This document shows positions 35,456 to 44,060 of a stretch of 64,000 nt of DNA, in pieces. Made by a program: the position numbers and the translations under genes. The stretch is from Alphaproteobacteria bacterium (lineage in GTDB: Bacteria; Pseudomonadota; Alphaproteobacteria; Rhizobiales; Xanthobacteraceae), in contig JAPLPD010000149.1 of NCBI GenBank assembly GCA_026400395.1, positions 1-64,000 on the forward strand, in the 5' to 3' direction. The notes under the pieces are model-generated. The model did no database searches and was not told where the DNA came from. It saw nothing but the letters and a program-made list of their open reading frames with translations. How positions within the stretch are numbered: position 1 is the stretch's first letter; each line of letters opens with the position of its first letter.

Positions 35456-36693
35456 TGCATTTCTGGACCAAGATTTTCGCCGTGTCGTTCGCGATGGGCG
35501 TCGTCTCGGGCATCGTGCTGAGCTACCAGTTCGGCACCAACTGGAGCCGGTTCTCGCTCGTGGTCGGCAATGTGATCGGCCCGCTGATCGGCTACGAAGT
35601 GTTGACCGCGTTCTTCCTGGAAGCAAGCTTCCTAGGCATCCCGCTGTTCGGCTTCAACCGCGTGCCGCCGTGGCTCTATGTGACAGCGGCGGCGGTCGTC
35701 GCGGTCGGCACCGCGACCTCCGCGTTCTGGATCCTGTCGGCCAACAGTTGGATGCAGACGCCGGCCGGCCACGAGATGCGCGACGGCATCGCCTATCCGG
35801 TCGATTGGATCGCCATCGTATTCAATCCGAGCTTCATCTACCGGCTCGCCCATATGGTGAATGCGGCCTACCTCACCACAGGCTTCGTCGTGCTCGCGGT
35901 CGGCGCGCGCTACGCGCTGGCCGGCCGCCATCCGGAGGAAGCGCGCACCATGCTGCGCATGGCGATCGGGCTGGTGGTCGTGCTGGCCCCGTTGCAGGTG
36001 TTCATCGGCGACCAGCACGGACTCAACACGCTCAAGCATCAGCCGACCAAGATCGCCGCGATGGAGGCGCACTGGGACGGCTCCAAGCCCGGCGACTTCC
36101 ACATCCTCGCCTGGCCCGATGCCAAGGCCGAGAAGAACCTGTTTGAAATCTCAATTCCGCACGGCTCCTCGCTCATTCTCACCCACGACTGGAACGGCCT
36201 GTTCCCCGGCTTGAAGAGCGTGCCGCCGGACGAACGCCCGCCGCTGGTGTCGGTGTTCTTTGCGTTCCGCATCATGCTGGCGATCGGCACATTCATGGTC
36301 GCGGCGGCGTTCTGCGGCGCGTTCCTGTGGTGGCGCGGCACACTGTTCGAGACGCGCTGGTATCTGCGCGTCATGGCGCAGACATGGTGGATGGGCTTCG
36401 TCGCGGTGGTCGCCGGATGGGTCGTCACCGAAAGCGGCCGCCAGCCGTGGATCGCGACCGGCATCCTGCGCACCGCCGACGCCATCTCGCCGGTTTCGGC
36501 GGCCAGCGTTCTGACCACGTTGATCCTGTTCGTCGTGGTCTACGGCATCGTGTTCACGATGGGCATCTATTACATGAACCGCCTGATCGAAAAGGGACCG
36601 CAAGGCCGCGCGATCGAGCAGTCCAAGGATTTCGCAGTGAGCCCGATCTCGGCGGCGAGCGATGCCGGCCGCGAGGCACTCGGCAATAGCTAG
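35299..36693 (+). CDS. cydA: Cytochrome bd-type (cyanide-insensitive) quinol oxidase subunit I
   Basis: A 464-residue membrane subunit that binds hemes b558, b595 and d and oxidises ubiquinol. Helix 1 His is in FTITFHIIFPTFTIG, another heme His in RLAHMVNAAYLTTG, quinol-site residues in KHQPTKIAAMEAHWD, and GRQPWIATGILRTADAIS is the C-terminal signature. The Q-loop is short, as in CioA-type enzymes of Pseudomonas and rhizobia. The ATG at 35299 gives the usual MELDPVLLARLQFAFT; an upstream GTG at 35272 is less likely. cydB follows after 26 nt. Provides respiration at low oxygen or with inhibitors. Confidence 0.95.
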   Translation: MELDPVLLARLQFAFTITFHIIFPTFTIGLSAYIATLGAIWLRTGAERHQRLMHFWTKIFAVSFAMGVVSGIVLSYQFGTNWSRFSLVVGNVIGPLIGYEVLTAFFLEASFLGIPLFGFNRVPPWLYVTAAAVVAVGTATSAFWILSANSWMQTPAGHEMRDGIAYPVDWIAIVFNPSFIYRLAHMVNAAYLTTGFVVLAVGARYALAGRHPEEARTMLRMAIGLVVVLAPLQVFIGDQHGLNTLKHQPTKIAAMEAHWDGSKPGDFHILAWPDAKAEKNLFEISIPHGSSLILTHDWNGLFPGLKSVPPDERPPLVSVFFAFRIMLAIGTFMVAAAFCGAFLWWRGTLFETRWYLRVMAQTWWMGFVAVVAGWVVTESGRQPWIATGILRTADAISPVSAASVLTTLILFVVVYGIVFTMGIYYMNRLIEKGPQGRAIEQSKDFAVSPISAASDAGREALGNS

Positions 36694-36719
36694 CGCGCCA
36701 CCCAGCCGGAGAGAACGCC

Positions 36720-37721
36720 ATGGAATGGTATCTGCCGGTGATCTGGGCCGCCCTGATCGGGACCGCGGTTGCGCTCTACGTCATTCTCGACGGCTTCGAT
36801 CTCGGCATCGGCATCCTGTTTCCCACCACGAAGTCCGAAGGCGAGCGCGACCAGATGATGCGCTCGATCGCGCCGTTCTGGGACGGCAACGAGACCTGGC
36901 TCATTCTCGGCGGCGCCGGATTGTGGGTGGCGTTCCCGCGCGCCTACGCGGTGATCATGCCGGCACTCTACCTGCCGGTCATTGTGATGCTTCTGGCGTT
37001 GGTGTTTCGCGGCGTGGCGTTCGAATTTCGCGTCGTCTCGCATAGCAAGACGAGTTGGAATTTCGCTTTCGCCGCAGGCTCGACGACGGCTGCATTTTGC
37101 CAGGGCGTGATCCTGGCCGGTCTGGTGCAAGGCATCCACGTCGAGAACGGGGCCTATGTCGGCGGATCGTTCGATTGGGCAACGCCGTTCGCGCTGATGT
37201 GCGGGCTCGGTGTCATCTCAGGTTACGCACTGCTGGGCGCGACCTGGCTGGTGATGAAGACCGAAGGCCCGGTCGCCGTGCGGGCGCGCGAACAGGCGAA
37301 GACGCTGCTGTTGTTTGTGCTGGCCTTCATGGCAGCCGTGAGCCTGTGGACGCCCTACGCCTTCCCGGCCATCGCCACCCGCTGGTTTTCGCTGCCGAAC
37401 TTCCTGTTCCTGTGGCCGGTCCCGCTGCTGACGGCGCTGCTTGCCTTCGCCGACTGGCGCGCGCTGGACAAGGGTGGCGAGTTCGTTCCGTTCATCACCT
37501 CGATCGGGTTGTTCATGCTGGGGTTTGTCGGCCTGGTGATTTCGTGGTTCCCCTATCTGGTTCCGCCCTCGCTGACGATCTGGCAGACCGCCGCCGTGCC
37601 GGCCAGCCAGATTTTTATGCTGATGGGAACGCTGGTCTTCCTGCCGCTCGCGCTCTGCTACACCGCGCTCGTCTATTGGCTATTCCGTGGCAAGGTCAAA
37701 CCGGGCGAAAGCTATCACTGA
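36720..37721 (+). CDS. cydB: Cytochrome bd-type quinol oxidase subunit II
   Basis: A 333-residue membrane subunit with about eight helices that partners CydA. Typical blocks are YVILDGFDLGIGILFP, APFWDGNETWLILGGAGLW and FRGVAFEFR. The start is an ATG with GGAGAG just upstream (ccggagagaacgcc). It ends overlapping the convergent glycosyltransferase-like gene by 7 nt, so no cydX small subunit or cydDC exporter gene follows, in keeping with CIO-type operons. Confidence 0.95.
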   Translation: MEWYLPVIWAALIGTAVALYVILDGFDLGIGILFPTTKSEGERDQMMRSIAPFWDGNETWLILGGAGLWVAFPRAYAVIMPALYLPVIVMLLALVFRGVAFEFRVVSHSKTSWNFAFAAGSTTAAFCQGVILAGLVQGIHVENGAYVGGSFDWATPFALMCGLGVISGYALLGATWLVMKTEGPVAVRAREQAKTLLLFVLAFMAAVSLWTPYAFPAIATRWFSLPNFLFLWPVPLLTALLAFADWRALDKGGEFVPFITSIGLFMLGFVGLVISWFPYLVPPSLTIWQTAAVPASQIFMLMGTLVFLPLALCYTALVYWLFRGKVKPGESYH

Positions 37722-39388
37722 GGGTTGTGCATGTTCTGGAACGTCCGCTGCCGCGCGCGCTGTCGCCGCGGCGGCTCGGGCGCAATGATCGGCGGCTGCG
37801 CTTCGGACTCCGACGGCTGCAGCGTTTGAGCTTGCGACGGCGAACGTTGCGGCTCCGCCGGCTGCGGCCGAGCCTGCGGCTCGAGTGCCCGCTCTGGCGG
37901 TGACTGCATAGCCGGCTGCGGTTGCTCCGGCGGCAACGGCCGCGGCTGCACGGACGTGTTGGCCTGGACGCGCGGCCGGATCATGCCCCAACCGATGCGC
38001 ATTAACGGCATGCGACCCTGATACGGCCGCGAAAATGCGCGCGGCACCTCGACGGCGAGTTCGGGAAACTGCCGCGCGATCTCCGGCGGCGGACGGCCCG
38101 CGTTGTCGGTGGCTGGCCAGACGATCACCGCGCCTTCTTCCGTGATGTCCTGGCGTGTCACATGCGAGCGGTCGTCGGGCACGCCCTCGACGTAGAGGCT
38201 CGGGCGGCTCGGCGCGCCGAGCGCCACCAGCGACGCCAGCGCCTGATCGCCCGCCACCACCGTCAGCGGCTGACCGGTGCGCCGCGCGAAGCTCTCTCCG
38301 AAAAACTGTCCCATCTCGGCGGCCGGCCGGCCGACCCGAAGGTCCGCAGCGAATATCCACGGCTGAATCACAATCGCGAATGCCACCAGGATCGGCGGCA
38401 GCACAATGAGCGCCGCCCAGGCGTAGCCGATCACGTACTGGCGCTCGATCCGGATACGCGGCCCCGCCACCATCACGACGGCAAGGCCCGAGAGCAGCAC
38501 CAGAGGTGCCGTCGGGAAATTCTCCGGCCGGCGGGTGAACAGCGCGAACAGGCCCATCGCGGCGATCGGCGCCAGCGCGAAGAAATACACAAAACCCCGC
38601 GCCGACGGATGGACCGGGCCGCGGATCACGTCCGGCAACGTCTCGCGCGAGCCGAACCAGGGACTGCGCCCGAGCACGATCAGGATCGCCATGCCGAGAT
38701 GGCTCAGCAGCAGCACCAGCAGCAGCCAGCCCCACGCGTGGAGGTTGGCCACGATGGCGGTCATGGCGATGCCGGCGATCCACGGCCCGACATGTTCGAA
38801 CAGGGCGCGGCCGAACGCGGTGGAAACCGTGTAAATCAGAAGAAGGCCGAGCAGAATGAGCCCGGCATAAGTGGTCAGCAGCAGCAGGCCCGCCTCAATC
38901 CCGAGCGCGACCCAGTAGCCCCACCCGCCCCGCGTCGCGCCCATCCAGCAGTGCAGCAGGATCAACGCCCACAGCGGCGTGGCGAGGATGGCGGGGCCAA
39001 ACTCCGGCGTCGGCACCGAGAACACCGCAATGCCCGCCATCAGCATCACCGCGATCGCCGCGTGCGGAACGCCGACGATGGCGCGGCCAAGCGCGAACAC
39101 CGCCCAGAGCGCGGCGACGATGCAGACCTGCGACAGCAGATAGACGCCGGTCATGCCGCCCGCGCGGTGGGCGATCTCGGCCAGCCAGAACGCCAGTGGC
39201 GGACCGAACTCGGTGCCGAACTGGAATTCGTGACCGATCGCCAGCACGAGCGGAAGCTGGCCGGGCGGCGCCGCATAGAACAGCGCCGGCACGACGGTCC
39301 ACAAAACCGCCTGCAGCACCGCCATTGTCCAGAACAGCATGCGCGGACGCGTGCGCAGCAGTTCGACGAACAAGGACATGGAAATCAT
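37715..39388 (-). CDS. GT39-like polytopic membrane protein with proline-rich tail
   Basis: A 557-residue inner-membrane protein with about 10-12 helices in residues 10-380, a periplasmic domain, and a Pro/Gln/Ser-rich C-terminal tail (from about residue 470: PRPLPPEQPQPAMQSPPER and more). The first loop (YAAPPGQLPLVLAIGHEFQF, GTEFGPPLAFWLAEIAHRAG) resembles ArnT/PMT-like lipid-linked sugar glycosyltransferases, but the acidic catalytic pair is not certain here. The ATG at 39388 (MISMSLFVELL) is preferred to 39448. Donor and acceptor unknown. Convergent overlap with cydB by 7 nt. Confidence 0.75.
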   Translation of the reverse strand: MISMSLFVELLRTRPRMLFWTMAVLQAVLWTVVPALFYAAPPGQLPLVLAIGHEFQFGTEFGPPLAFWLAEIAHRAGGMTGVYLLSQVCIVAALWAVFALGRAIVGVPHAAIAVMLMAGIAVFSVPTPEFGPAILATPLWALILLHCWMGATRGGWGYWVALGIEAGLLLLTTYAGLILLGLLLIYTVSTAFGRALFEHVGPWIAGIAMTAIVANLHAWGWLLLVLLLSHLGMAILIVLGRSPWFGSRETLPDVIRGPVHPSARGFVYFFALAPIAAMGLFALFTRRPENFPTAPLVLLSGLAVVMVAGPRIRIERQYVIGYAWAALIVLPPILVAFAIVIQPWIFAADLRVGRPAAEMGQFFGESFARRTGQPLTVVAGDQALASLVALGAPSRPSLYVEGVPDDRSHVTRQDITEEGAVIVWPATDNAGRPPPEIARQFPELAVEVPRAFSRPYQGRMPLMRIGWGMIRPRVQANTSVQPRPLPPEQPQPAMQSPPERALEPQARPQPAEPQRSPSQAQTLQPSESEAQPPIIAPEPPRRQRARQRTFQNMHNPQ

Positions 39389-39529
39389 CGCGCGGAACGC
39401 CCCAGAGATGCGTGCGAACACCCTCGCCGCGCCACCCCGCCAATACAACGATGGTTTGCGTCAGATTTTCGGCCCGCTTGCCGGCAATATACAGAGAACG
39501 GCGGGCCCGAAAACCCCGGAACCAGATGC

Positions 39530-40243
39530 CTATGGTTCGGCCGTTTCCAGCGGCAGGCTGACCGGCGTCACTTCGACCAAGCTTGCACGATAGAACGCCG
39601 CAACCGGCGCGAACGAGCGGCGGTGGTGGACCGTCGGCCCGAGCCGGTTCAGCGCATGGACATGTTCCGGCACGCCGTAGCCCATATGCCGCTCGAAGCC
39701 GTAGCCGGGGTGTGCGGCGCCGAGTTGCAGCATCAGCCGGTCGCGGGTGACCTTGGCAACGATGGAGGCCGCCGCGATCGACGTGACCCGCGCATCGCCG
39801 GAGATCACCGCCTCGCAGTCGCAGCCGCAGTCGATGCGGTCGCGGCCATCGACGAAGACGAGCTTCGGCCGGACCGGCAGCGCCCGCACCGCGCGCGCCA
39901 GCGCCCACAGCGAGGCGCGCAGGATGTTGTCGCGGTCGATCCGGTCGGTGGAGCCGAATGCGACGGCGACCTCGGCGGTGGCGCATATCTTTTCGTACAG
40001 CCGCTCGCGCTCCTCATGCGACAGCTTCTTGGAATCGTTGAGCCCGCGCGGCACGCGATCGGGATCGAGAATCACCGCGGCGGCCACCACCGGGCCGGCC
40101 AGCGGCCCGCGCCCGGCTTCGTCGCAGCCGGCGACCGGCCAGATGCCGCGCGCCAGCGACCGCCGCTCGCGGCGGAACGTCGGGCGAAGGATTTCCTCCA
40201 CGATCGGCAGGCGCGGGGACTTGGCGGCGGCGGTGCGACTCAT
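39530..40243 (-). CDS. rnhB: Ribonuclease HII
   Basis: A 237-residue endonuclease that cuts the RNA strand of RNA-DNA hybrids and nicks at single ribonucleotides. The catalytic DE pair is in [20 protein letters not shown], with [23 protein letters not shown] and [17 protein letters not shown] supplying further conserved residues. The ATG at 40243 ([17 protein letters not shown]) is chosen over 40324 since the longer form lacks family resemblance. Synteny with ccrM and a radical SAM gene nearby is usual in the group as I recall it. Confidence 0.95.
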   Translation of the reverse strand: MSRTAAAKSPRLPIVEEILRPTFRRERRSLARGIWPVAGCDEAGRGPLAGPVVAAAVILDPDRVPRGLNDSKKLSHEERERLYEKICATAEVAVAFGSTDRIDRDNILRASLWALARAVRALPVRPKLVFVDGRDRIDCGCDCEAVISGDARVTSIAAASIVAKVTRDRLMLQLGAAHPGYGFERHMGYGVPEHVHALNRLGPTVHHRRSFAPVAAFYRASLVEVTPVSLPLETAEP

Positions 40244-40328
40244 CGCCCGCGATCCTGCGCCTTGCTGCCCCCAATTCAAATAGTCCGAAGTTCCCCGCGA
40301 TGTCCCAATGAAAATGGCGGGCAAAACG

Positions 40329-40772
40329 TCAGTCGGGGAGGATCAGCCGCCCATCATCGGTGAATGCGAACCCTGGCGCCTGGACGATCTCCCAGGCATG
40401 GCCGTCGGGATCGGAAAAGTATCCGCGGTAGCCACCGTATTCAGTTTTCTCGGGCCGCCGCAGCAGACCGGCCCCAGCGGCAATCGCCTTGTCGAAGGCC
40501 GCATCGACCTCCGCCGGCGTCGCGCAATTCCAGGCCAGGGTCGCACCTCTGAAGGTCTGCGGGCGAGGCTGCGACGACAGCACCGCGTCCTCGGCGAGCT
40601 TGTCCCAACTCCACAGCGCCAGAGCCACACCGCCGGCGTCGAAGAACGCGATCTCGTCGCCGGTCGAGCGCACCTTTCGTGTAAGCCCCAGCGCTTCATA
40701 GAACCGCGCGCTCGCCGCCACATTGCGCACGCCGAGCGTCACCACAGTCAGTTTCAGCGCGGGTGTGTTCAT
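40329..40772 (-). CDS. VOC/glyoxalase-family protein
   Basis: A 147-residue protein with the vicinal oxygen chelate fold: [20 protein letters not shown], a central [13 protein letters not shown] strand, and the C-terminal [19 protein letters not shown]. The fold can bind a divalent metal; the exact substrate is unknown. Its ATG overlaps the stop of the upstream radical SAM gene (ATGA, 40769-40772), so the two are translationally coupled and share the LexA-type box upstream. Confidence 0.88.
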   Translation of the reverse strand: MNTPALKLTVVTLGVRNVAASARFYEALGLTRKVRSTGDEIAFFDAGGVALALWSWDKLAEDAVLSSQPRPQTFRGATLAWNCATPAEVDAAFDKAIAAGAGLLRRPEKTEYGGYRGYFSDPDGHAWEIVQAPGFAFTDDGRLILPD

Positions 40773-41974
40773 CCGAACAGGCTGAGCTGCTCGGCGCGCG
40801 GCTTGGGCGAGCGGAAGTGCTCGGTGGTCAGCGGCCTCTTGTGCTTGTTGAGGCCGAGCTTGTCGCAAGCCTTCTCGAAGCGGCGGCCGATCATCCAGGC
40901 GTAGGGACCGGCGCCGGTCATGCGGGTCCCCCAGGTGGCATCGTAGTCCTTGCCGCCGCGCATCTCGCGGACAAGCTTCATCACGTGTTCGGTTCGGTCG
41001 GGATAATTGGCCTTGAGCCACTCGATGAACAGGTCGCGCACCTCGAGCGGCAGGCGAAGCATCACGTAGCCGGCGCCATTCACGCCCGCCAGTGCGGCCG
41101 CATCGAGGATGCGTTCGATGTCGGCATCGTTGATGGCCGGAATGATCGGCGCCACCATCACCGAGGTCGGAATGCCGGCCGCCGACAACTGCCGCAGCGC
41201 CTCAAGGCGGCGGCCCGGGGTCGCCGCGCGCGGCTCCATGCTGCGCGCAAGCTTGGCGTCGAGCGTCGTCACCGACAGCGCGACCTTGACCAGATTGCGC
41301 TCGGCGAGCCGCGCCAGAATGTCCACATCGCGCAGAATCAGCGCCGACTTGGTGACGATGCCGACCGGATGGCCGGCACGCTCCAGCACTTCGAGAATGC
41401 CGCGCATCACCTGATACTTGCGCTCGATCGGCTGGTAGGGATCGGTGTTGGTGCCGATGGCGATGGTGCGCGGCTGATAGTTCGGAGCCGACAACTCTTT
41501 CTCCAGCAGCGCGGGCGCATCCGGCTTCACGAACAGCTTGGACTCGAAGTCGAGGCCGGGCGACAAGCCGAGATAGGCGTGGGTCGGCCGCGCGAAACAA
41601 TAGACGCAGCCGTGCTCGCAGCCGCGATAAGGATTGATCGAGCGGTCGAACGAGATGTCGGGCGACTCGTTTCGGGTGACGATCTTGCGGGTCGAATCGA
41701 CCGACACCGTCGTTGCGAATGGCGGCAGTTCTTCAAGGCTCTGCCAGCCGTCGTCGAAGGCGATGCGGGCGATCGACTCGTAACGGCCCGACACGTTGGA
41801 CAGCGTGCCGCGGCCGCGCCGCCGCTCGCCGGCGATGCCTACATCGGGAATGCCGCGATGGGCCAGGCTGGATGGCTTTAAGCTGTCCGACGATCTGCCA
41901 CCCGCCGGCGCGGAGGGCACCAACGCCGGCGGGTTGCGGAAAACTGGGGTTGAGTGGGTGTGGGACTGTGCCAT
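40769..41974 (-). CDS. PA0069-family radical SAM protein (SplB/DNA photoproduct lyase-like)
   Basis: A 401-residue radical SAM enzyme. The cluster motif is in RGCEHGCVYCFARPTHAYLG (CxxxCxxC); TKSALILRDVDILA and IPAINDADIERILDAAALAG belong to the barrel. The family is related to spore photoproduct lyase (SplB, COG1533), but these proteobacterial members have no established reaction; DNA or nucleic acid repair is a fair inference, strengthened by a LexA-type box 25-39 nt upstream. Start ATG at 41974. First gene of a two-gene unit with the VOC gene. Confidence 0.9.
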   Translation of the reverse strand: MAQSHTHSTPVFRNPPALVPSAPAGGRSSDSLKPSSLAHRGIPDVGIAGERRRGRGTLSNVSGRYESIARIAFDDGWQSLEELPPFATTVSVDSTRKIVTRNESPDISFDRSINPYRGCEHGCVYCFARPTHAYLGLSPGLDFESKLFVKPDAPALLEKELSAPNYQPRTIAIGTNTDPYQPIERKYQVMRGILEVLERAGHPVGIVTKSALILRDVDILARLAERNLVKVALSVTTLDAKLARSMEPRAATPGRRLEALRQLSAAGIPTSVMVAPIIPAINDADIERILDAAALAGVNGAGYVMLRLPLEVRDLFIEWLKANYPDRTEHVMKLVREMRGGKDYDATWGTRMTGAGPYAWMIGRRFEKACDKLGLNKHKRPLTTEHFRSPKPRAEQLSLFG

Positions 41975-41998
41975 GGCTGATATCTAATTCGCCCATTA

Positions 41999-42013
41999 GA
42001 ACAAAACAAGAAC
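41999..42013. promoter_or_regulatory. LexA-type SOS box (GAAC-N7-GAAC)
   Basis: GAAC, seven bases (AAAACAA), GAAC: an exact match to the direct-repeat LexA site of alphaproteobacteria (GTTC-N7-GTTC on the other strand). It sits 25-39 nt upstream of the radical SAM ATG, where a repressor would cover the promoter or start site, and about 100 nt upstream of the divergent DUF3551 gene. Confidence 0.75.
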
Positions 42014-42113
42014 AAATATCCACGCAGCACTCAAATTTTTGCGAGCGTTGAAACAACGCCATGATTCAGTGCTTGTTCCGTCGGTGGCCACACGCCGGCC
42101 GGGAGGTGACGAC

Positions 42114-42398
42114 ATGCGAAAGCTTTTGCTGGCCGGCTTGGTCTGCGCCGCGGCTCTGCTGCCGGCGCCGTCGGCCGAGGCGCACGAAGGGCTCTGGTGC
42201 ATGCGGGCCAATATGGGCCGATCCGTCAGCGAGCGATGTCACTTCATGACATTCGAAGCTTGCAGCGCCGAGCGCAGCCTTGCAGGCAGCACCGGGTTTT
42301 GCAGCCAGAATCCGCGCTACCTGCCCTACTGGCAGGGGCGCGGCTACGGTGCGGAGCCCAACCGCAAAGTGGCTCGAAGGGTGAAGCGCCGCCACTAG
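42114..42398 (+). CDS. DUF3551-family small secreted protein
   Basis: A 94-residue protein with signal peptide (MRKLLLAGLVCAAALLPAPS, cleavage near AEA-H) and a small mature part with four to five Cys (LWCMRANMG, ERCHFMTFEACSAE, GFCSQNPRY), matching the DUF3551 family that is abundant in Bradyrhizobium. Start ATG has GGGAGG 7 nt upstream. Probably disulfide-bonded in the periplasm; function unknown. Confidence 0.8.
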   Translation: MRKLLLAGLVCAAALLPAPSAEAHEGLWCMRANMGRSVSERCHFMTFEACSAERSLAGSTGFCSQNPRYLPYWQGRGYGAEPNRKVARRVKRRH

Positions 42399-42449
42399 CT
42401 CGCCGCGCGGCAGCCGGTCCGGCGCCGCGTGATCGCGCCGGCCAAATAC

Positions 42450-42462
42450 TTGACTCCGTCAA
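42450..42462. promoter_or_regulatory. Palindromic MarR-type operator
   Basis: TTGAC-TCC-GTCAA is a perfect 5-bp inverted repeat 22 nt before the MarR-GNAT start codon. TTGAC/GTCAA palindromes of this form are typical of MarR-family binding sites, so autoregulation by the adjacent gene is likely. Confidence 0.6.
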
Positions 42463-42484
42463 CTAATCGTCCGACCCTGCCGGC

Positions 42485-43420
42485 ATGGCGTCCATGACGG
42501 TTCCCGATGCGCAGCGCGTCGCCGCGGTGCGGCGCTTCAACCGCTTCTACACGCAGCATCTTGGCGTGCTCGGCGACGGATGGCTCGACAGCCCGTTCTC
42601 GCTGACCGAAGCACGCGTGCTCTACGAGATCAAAGTGCGCGACCGCGCCACCGCGACCGGCATCGCCCGCGACCTCGGACTGGACGCCGGCTATCTCAGC
42701 CGCATCCTGCGCCGTTTTCACAAAAGCAATCTTATCCGCAAGGATGTCTCCCCGGACGATGGCCGGCAAAGCTTCCTTTCGATCACCGCCGCCGGGCGCA
42801 AAGCCTTCGCTCCGCTCGAAGCACGGACGCAACGCCAGGTCGGCGCGATGCTTGGGCCGCTGACCGCACCGGAGCAGGATCGTCTGGTGTCGGCCATGCG
42901 CGCGATCGAAAGCATGATCACGCCGTCCCCCGCAATGACCGAGGAAATCGTTCTGCGTCAACCAGGTCCCGGCGATCTGGGCTGGGTGGTTGCCCGCCAT
43001 GCCGAACTCTACGCGCAGGAGTACGGCTGGGCAGAAAACTTCGAAGGCATCTGCGCACAGATCGTCGCCGACTTCGTCAGCAAGCTCGATCCAGATCGCG
43101 AACGCTGTTGGATCGCCGAAATGGACGGCCGCAACGTCGGCTGCGCGTTTCTCGTGAAGGATTCCGCCACGGTCGCGCGGCTCCGTCTGCTGCTGGTCGA
43201 TCCGGCGGCGCGCGGCCGGGGCCTCGGCCATAAGCTCACCGACGAATGCATCCGCTTCGCCCGGCGATCCGGCTACAAGGGCATCACGCTGTGGACCCAC
43301 AGCGTGCTCACCGCCGCGCGACACATCTACCGGAAGGCGGGCTTCCGCCTCACCTCCAGCGAGAAGCGCAAAAATTTCGGCAAGGACGTGGTCAGCGAAC
43401 ACTGGGATTTGGAATTCTAG
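42485..43420 (+). CDS. MarR-family regulator fused to GNAT acetyltransferase
   Basis: A 311-residue bifunctional protein. Residues 1-150 are a winged-helix MarR domain (FSLTEARVLYEI, ATGIARDLGLDAGYLSRIL, SPDDGRQSFLSITAAGR); residues 155-311 are an acetyltransferase with the acetyl-CoA loop LRLLLVDPAARGRGLGHKLT and WTHSVLTAARHIYRKAGFRL. The fusion is a known architecture whose target is usually unclear. ATG at 42485, with a second ATG at 42494. The palindrome at 42450 suggests autorepression. Confidence 0.9.
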   Translation: MASMTVPDAQRVAAVRRFNRFYTQHLGVLGDGWLDSPFSLTEARVLYEIKVRDRATATGIARDLGLDAGYLSRILRRFHKSNLIRKDVSPDDGRQSFLSITAAGRKAFAPLEARTQRQVGAMLGPLTAPEQDRLVSAMRAIESMITPSPAMTEEIVLRQPGPGDLGWVVARHAELYAQEYGWAENFEGICAQIVADFVSKLDPDRERCWIAEMDGRNVGCAFLVKDSATVARLRLLLVDPAARGRGLGHKLTDECIRFARRSGYKGITLWTHSVLTAARHIYRKAGFRLTSSEKRKNFGKDVVSEHWDLEF

Positions 43421-43452
43421 AGCATTTCACAGTTGGCTTGCAGCAGCCTCTC

Positions 43453-43545
43453 CACGTCATGCCCGGCCTTGTGCCGGGCATCCACGCCTTTCTTTGTGCG
43501 AAGCAAGGCGTGGATGGCCGGGTCAAGCCAGGCCATGACGAACTC
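43453..43545. repeat. Two-armed palindromic intergenic repeat, copy B
   Basis: Left arm CACGTCATGCCCGGCCTT and GTGCCGGGCATCCACGCC; right arm GGCGTGGATGGCCGGG and CAGGCCATGACG, followed by AACTC. The left arm holds its own hairpin (GCCCGGC, CTTGT, GCCGGGC), and the outer ends (CGTCATG / CATGACG) pair exactly, giving a cross-shaped foldback. Same family as copy A. The gap is also flanked by TCTAGAGC at its left (about 43419) and GCTCTAG at its right (about 43568), an outer inverted pair. Confidence 0.85.
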
Positions 43546-43578
43546 TGATTCTATTCAACCGGAAAAAGCTCTAGCGGC

Positions 43579-44055
43579 TCACGCCGTCGCGCCCTGCGCC
43601 TTGGCGCGCCGCATGGTCTCGTCCAGGCGCGGGATCAGCTCGACGAAATTGCAGGGCCTGGCGCCGGCCACTCCCGCCGTCGCGCGCGACTGGATCGTGC
43701 TGGAGCCGATCTTGGCGTGGCTCACCATGTGAAACGCCGTCGAGAAGCCATCCATCCGCTTTTCGAACAGCGGCTCGACCGCCTCCGGGGTGACGTCGCG
43801 CCCGGTAAAGCCGGTGCCGCCGGTGGAGATGATCACGTCGATCCCCTTGTCGGCGATCCAGGTGCGCATCTGTGCGCGGATTTTCTCCACATCATCGGTG
43901 ACGACGGCGCGGGCCGCGACGGCATGGCCGGCCTTCTCGATCCGCTCGGCCAGCGTCGCGCCAGACTTGTCGTCGGCGAGTTCGCGGGTGTCGGACACCG
44001 TCAGCACCGCGATCTTCAGCGGCACGAAAGGGCGTTTCTCGTCGATGCCTCGCAT
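43579..44055 (-). CDS. moaB: Molybdenum cofactor biosynthesis protein B
   Basis: A 158-residue protein of the MoaB/MogA fold, which adenylylates molybdopterin or binds it on the way to the cofactor. Seen are AVLTVSDTRELADDKSG at the start, VIISTGGTGFTGRDVTPEAV and TPEAVEPLFEKRMDGF, and the GARPCNFVELIP end. It follows the zinc peptidase by 5 nt on the same strand. Whether it acts as MoaB or MogA cannot be told. Confidence 0.92.
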   Translation of the reverse strand: MRGIDEKRPFVPLKIAVLTVSDTRELADDKSGATLAERIEKAGHAVAARAVVTDDVEKIRAQMRTWIADKGIDVIISTGGTGFTGRDVTPEAVEPLFEKRMDGFSTAFHMVSHAKIGSSTIQSRATAGVAGARPCNFVELIPRLDETMRRAKAQGATA

Positions 44056-44060
44056 GTGGA

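Noticed and set aside
38162-40363. 733-codon plus-strand frame across the GT39-like gene and rnhB
   Set aside because: Spans two real genes on the other strand and has no recognisable domain.
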